Source of the DNA: an uncultured Flavobacteriaceae bacterium
Lineage (GTDB): Bacteria; Bacteroidota; Bacteroidia; Flavobacteriales; Flavobacteriaceae
Direction: 5' to 3'
DNA: 7,848 nucleotides
Assembly: GCA_947311745.1 (NCBI GenBank)
Contig: CAMZLT010000071.1
Span: 1 to 7,848 of the forward strand
The notes below the pieces were generated by a model that saw only the letters and a program-made list of their open reading frames with translations, had not been told where the DNA came from and did not search any database. Positions 6,080 to 7,848 of this stretch are shown here, in pieces. Position 1 is the first letter of the stretch. Every line of letters begins with the position of its first letter. A program made the translations under genes and the position numbers.

Positions 6080-6868
6080 ATGTCTCAATTAAAACGATAT
6101 TACTATTTAATACATATGCAATTTTTAGGATTCCGTTTTCACGGTTTTCAAAAACAACCTGATGTCAAAACCGTACAAGGTTTAATTGAAAAAACACTAA
6201 AATTTGTACTCGGAAAAAATAAAGCCAAAGTTCTTGGTGCTGGTAGAACCGATGCAAGAGTATCGGCAAATGTTTTTCCGATGGAATTATTTTTATACGA
6301 CGAAATTGCCGATTTTAATCAATTTATGTTAGACTTTAACCATAATTTACCAAACGACATTAAAGCCTTATCTATTAAAGAAGTTGATGAAAAATTTAAC
6401 GTAATAAACGATTCAAAAGTAAAAGAATACTTATATTTTTTTTCTTACGGAAGTAAATTTCATCCGTTTGCAGCTCCGATAATCACTTGCTTTTACGAGA
6501 ATTTAGATTTAGAATTAATGCAAAAAGGAGCAAAATTATTTCAAGGAAAACACTGGTTTAAACATTATTGCACCAAACCAAGCGAGTTTGCAAATTATAA
6601 CCGAGAAATACTAGTTAGTGAAATTGTTGAAAATGATATTTATTCTGCTAATTTTTTTCCTGAAAAATCGTATGTTTATCGCATAAAAAGTAGAGGATTT
6701 TTACGAAACCAAGTCCGTTTAATTATGGGAACACTATTTAGATTAGGAAAAGGCGAAATTAATATAGATTTTATACAAAAATCTCTTGTTGAACACAGCA
6801 TTGAAAAACCTTTACCATTCGTTGCTCCTGCATCTGGATTACTATTAAACGACGTAACATACAAATAA
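6080..6868 (+). CDS. TruA-family pseudouridine synthase, divergent paralog (262 aa)
   Basis: TruA enzymes isomerise uridines at positions 38-40 of the tRNA anticodon arm. This protein has the family's length and layout: an N-terminal strand ending FLGFRFHGFQKQP (15-27), VQGLIEKTL (32-40), the catalytic-Asp motif GAGRTDARVSA (53-63) with Asp58, KEYLYFF (115-121) with the expected Tyr, and FLRNQVRLIMGTLFRLGKG as the C-terminal signature. Canonical TruA reads GRTDAGVHA, so here Gly-Val-His is Arg-Val-Ser. The segment before the tyrosine motif reads FNVINDSKV instead of the usual FHAR-type sequence. The catalytic Asp and the adjacent Arg-Thr are kept, so activity is likely, but the target may differ. 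I recall such a second TruA-like protein in flavobacteria beside a canonical one; this is memory, not a search. I therefore withhold the symbol truA. The ATG at 6080 is 15 nt after asnB, and the stop overlaps the next ATG by one base (TAATG). Confidence 0.82.
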   Translation: MSQLKRYYYLIHMQFLGFRFHGFQKQPDVKTVQGLIEKTLKFVLGKNKAKVLGAGRTDARVSANVFPMELFLYDEIADFNQFMLDFNHNLPNDIKALSIKEVDEKFNVINDSKVKEYLYFFSYGSKFHPFAAPIITCFYENLDLELMQKGAKLFQGKHWFKHYCTKPSEFANYNREILVSEIVENDIYSANFFPEKSYVYRIKSRGFLRNQVRLIMGTLFRLGKGEINIDFIQKSLVEHSIEKPLPFVAPASGLLLNDVTYK

Positions 6869-7212
6869 TGACAAAAGAAGAAACTCTAAAAGAAAAATGG
6901 CAAGAAATACAACAAAAAATTTCCGACCGCTTTGGCGATGGTGAAACACTTGAAGTTGATGCAATTGTCTATTTAATTGGCGTACAAGAACTCGGTCAAG
7001 GATACCGAAAATTCAAAAAAGACGAAAAAATAAACTTAATGCATATTGCCGTTTGTAAATTATTAGAACCATACGGATACTACGAATTTGATTATTTTGA
7101 TAACGATGGTTGGCCTCACTACAACCTTAACGAAGAATTACCAAGCCTAAAAGCAGGAGAGCAAACTGTACTCTTAAAACAAGCAATTATTAACTATTTT
7201 GAAAATTTTTAA
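6868..7212 (+). CDS. Conserved hypothetical protein (114 aa)
   Basis: I assign no function. The protein is small, acidic and apparently cytoplasmic: no signal peptide, no membrane helix and only one Cys (63). A charged helix (2-20) is followed by a hydrophobic segment DAIVYLIGVQELGQG (31-45). Next is KKDEKINLMHIAVCKLLEPYG (50-70), interrupted here only for description, which looks like an amphipathic helix. An aromatic-rich YYEFDYFDNDGWPHYNL run spans 71-87. A C-terminal helix covers about 96-113. Dense invariant-looking stretches (LIGVQELGQG, LEPYGYYE, DGWPHY) suggest a folded, conserved domain, and I recall near-identical unannotated proteins in other Bacteroidota. The ATG overlaps the TruA-like stop (TAATG), implying translational coupling, and moeA follows after 11 nt. 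Position hints at a link to RNA modification or molybdenum cofactor, but housekeeping operons in this phylum often mix functions. Being a real gene is well supported by coupling and composition. Confidence 0.85.
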   Translation: MTKEETLKEKWQEIQQKISDRFGDGETLEVDAIVYLIGVQELGQGYRKFKKDEKINLMHIAVCKLLEPYGYYEFDYFDNDGWPHYNLNEELPSLKAGEQTVLLKQAIINYFENF

Positions 7213-7223
7213 ACTCTTATTTT

Positions 7224-7848
7224 ATGCAAATTTGTGATACTGCAAACAACCTAACTTCTGTAAAAGAAGCCAATGAAATAATTCTAAACCAAACAGAAAA
7301 TTTCGGAACAGAACAAGTGAATTTTCAAGATGCCTTACATCGTGTTTTAAAAGAAAATATTGTTGCAGACAGAGATTTCCCACCATTTAACAGAGTAAGT
7401 ATGGATGGAATTGCTATAAAATATTCGGAGTTTGAAAAAGGAAAAACCCAATTTAAAATTGAAGGAATACAAGCTGCTGGTTCGCCACAATTAAGTATAA
7501 AAAATACTGAAAATTGTATAGAAACGATGACAGGTGCGGTCTTACCAAAAGGCTTAGACACCGTTATTCCTTACGAATTGATTAAAATAAACAATGATAT
7601 TGCAACCTTGCAAACCGAAAAAATTAAGTATTTCCAAAACATCCATAAACAAGGCAAAGACCGAAAAAAAGATGCTGTAATTTTAACAAAAAACACCACA
7701 ATTAGTGCTGCTGATATTGGTATTTTAGCAACCGTAGGAAAATTTACTGTAAAGGTAGCGAAAAACCCTAAAGTAATTATTATTTCTACAGGTGATGAAC
7801 TAGTAGATGTGAATCAAAATCCGTTAGCACATCAAATAAGGCGTTCGA
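7224..7848 (+). CDS. moeA: Molybdopterin molybdotransferase MoeA (3' partial)
   Basis: MoeA inserts molybdate into adenylylated molybdopterin in the last step of molybdenum cofactor synthesis, in the cytoplasm. The frame runs from the ATG at 7224 to the window edge: 208 codons of a protein usually about 390-400 residues. Recognisable motifs are DFPPFNRVSMDGIA (51-64) in domain 1, MTGAVLPKGLDTVIPYE (102-118), and the MPT-binding-domain start NPKVIIISTGDEL (181-193). The tail QIRRS (204-208) matches the start of the conserved (I)xxSN segment. The loop GKDRKKDAVIL (144-154) stands where many MoeA proteins read G-x-D-I-R-x-x-G, so it appears slightly shortened. The start has no Shine-Dalgarno but gives the expected N-terminus. 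It lies 11 nt after the 114-aa gene and is probably the fourth gene of the asnB-led operon. Other moa/mog genes would be expected downstream or elsewhere. Confidence 0.9.
   Translation, partial: MQICDTANNLTSVKEANEIILNQTENFGTEQVNFQDALHRVLKENIVADRDFPPFNRVSMDGIAIKYSEFEKGKTQFKIEGIQAAGSPQLSIKNTENCIETMTGAVLPKGLDTVIPYELIKINNDIATLQTEKIKYFQNIHKQGKDRKKDAVILTKNTTISAADIGILATVGKFTVKVAKNPKVIIISTGDELVDVNQNPLAHQIRRS

Noticed and set aside
7325..7561. 78-aa minus-strand open frame opposite moeA
   Set aside because: Antisense to the conserved MoeA motifs; a shadow of the partial moeA gene.
1..7848. Search by eye for CRISPR arrays, tRNA genes, insertion sequence ends and phage or defence genes
   Set aside because: No regularly spaced repeats, tRNA cloverleaf, transposase motifs, terminal inverted repeats with duplications, or defence-type domains were recognised; genes tile nearly the whole window.

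Overview
This AT-rich window reads as a chromosomal segment from a Bacteroidota bacterium, most likely in the class Flavobacteriia. Four things point that way. The first gene fragment ends in a type IX secretion (T9SS) type A sorting domain. Several genes are preceded by the Bacteroidota sigma -7 element TAnnTTTG rather than an E. coli-type -10. Shine-Dalgarno sequences are absent. The TruA-like and GNAT-like proteins resemble forms I associate with flavobacteria; that last point is from memory, not from a search.

Layout. Bases 1-368 hold the 3' end of a T9SS-exported protein. Bases 369-535 are non-coding and carry a long hairpin followed by a -7 element. Bases 536-2796 hold two tandem plus-strand genes, a two-domain GNAT-like protein and a GT4 glycosyltransferase. 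A 12-helix Wzx/MOP-type flippase (4056 down to 2791, minus strand) converges on the glycosyltransferase. The two genes overlap by 6 bp, and both stop codons sit in the loop of a perfect 10-bp inverted repeat. A divergent promoter region (4057-4171) separates the flippase from a plus-strand run: an AsnB-type amidotransferase, a divergent TruA-like pseudouridine synthase, a conserved 114-aa protein of unknown function, and the first 208 codons of moeA, cut by the window end. Gaps in that run are 15 nt, a 1-nt overlap and 11 nt, so it is probably one operon.

How the genes may work together. Glycosyltransferase, flippase, possible sugar acyltransferase and AsnB-like amidotransferase are the usual ingredients of a surface-polysaccharide locus. 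Here the set is minimal: no polymerase, chain-length regulator or nucleotide-sugar genes are visible, and it abuts RNA-modification and molybdenum-cofactor genes. The link is an inference from gene content and position.

The window is largely ordinary and no clearly new system is visible. The best points for a second look are the TruA paralog with an altered catalytic motif, the arginine-to-glutamine change in the AsnB glutaminase site, the TTG start of the flippase supported by promoter position, the shared stop-codon hairpin, and the near-leaderless promoter placement. No tRNA, rRNA, CRISPR array or insertion sequence was seen. No gene-free stretch exceeds 170 bases.
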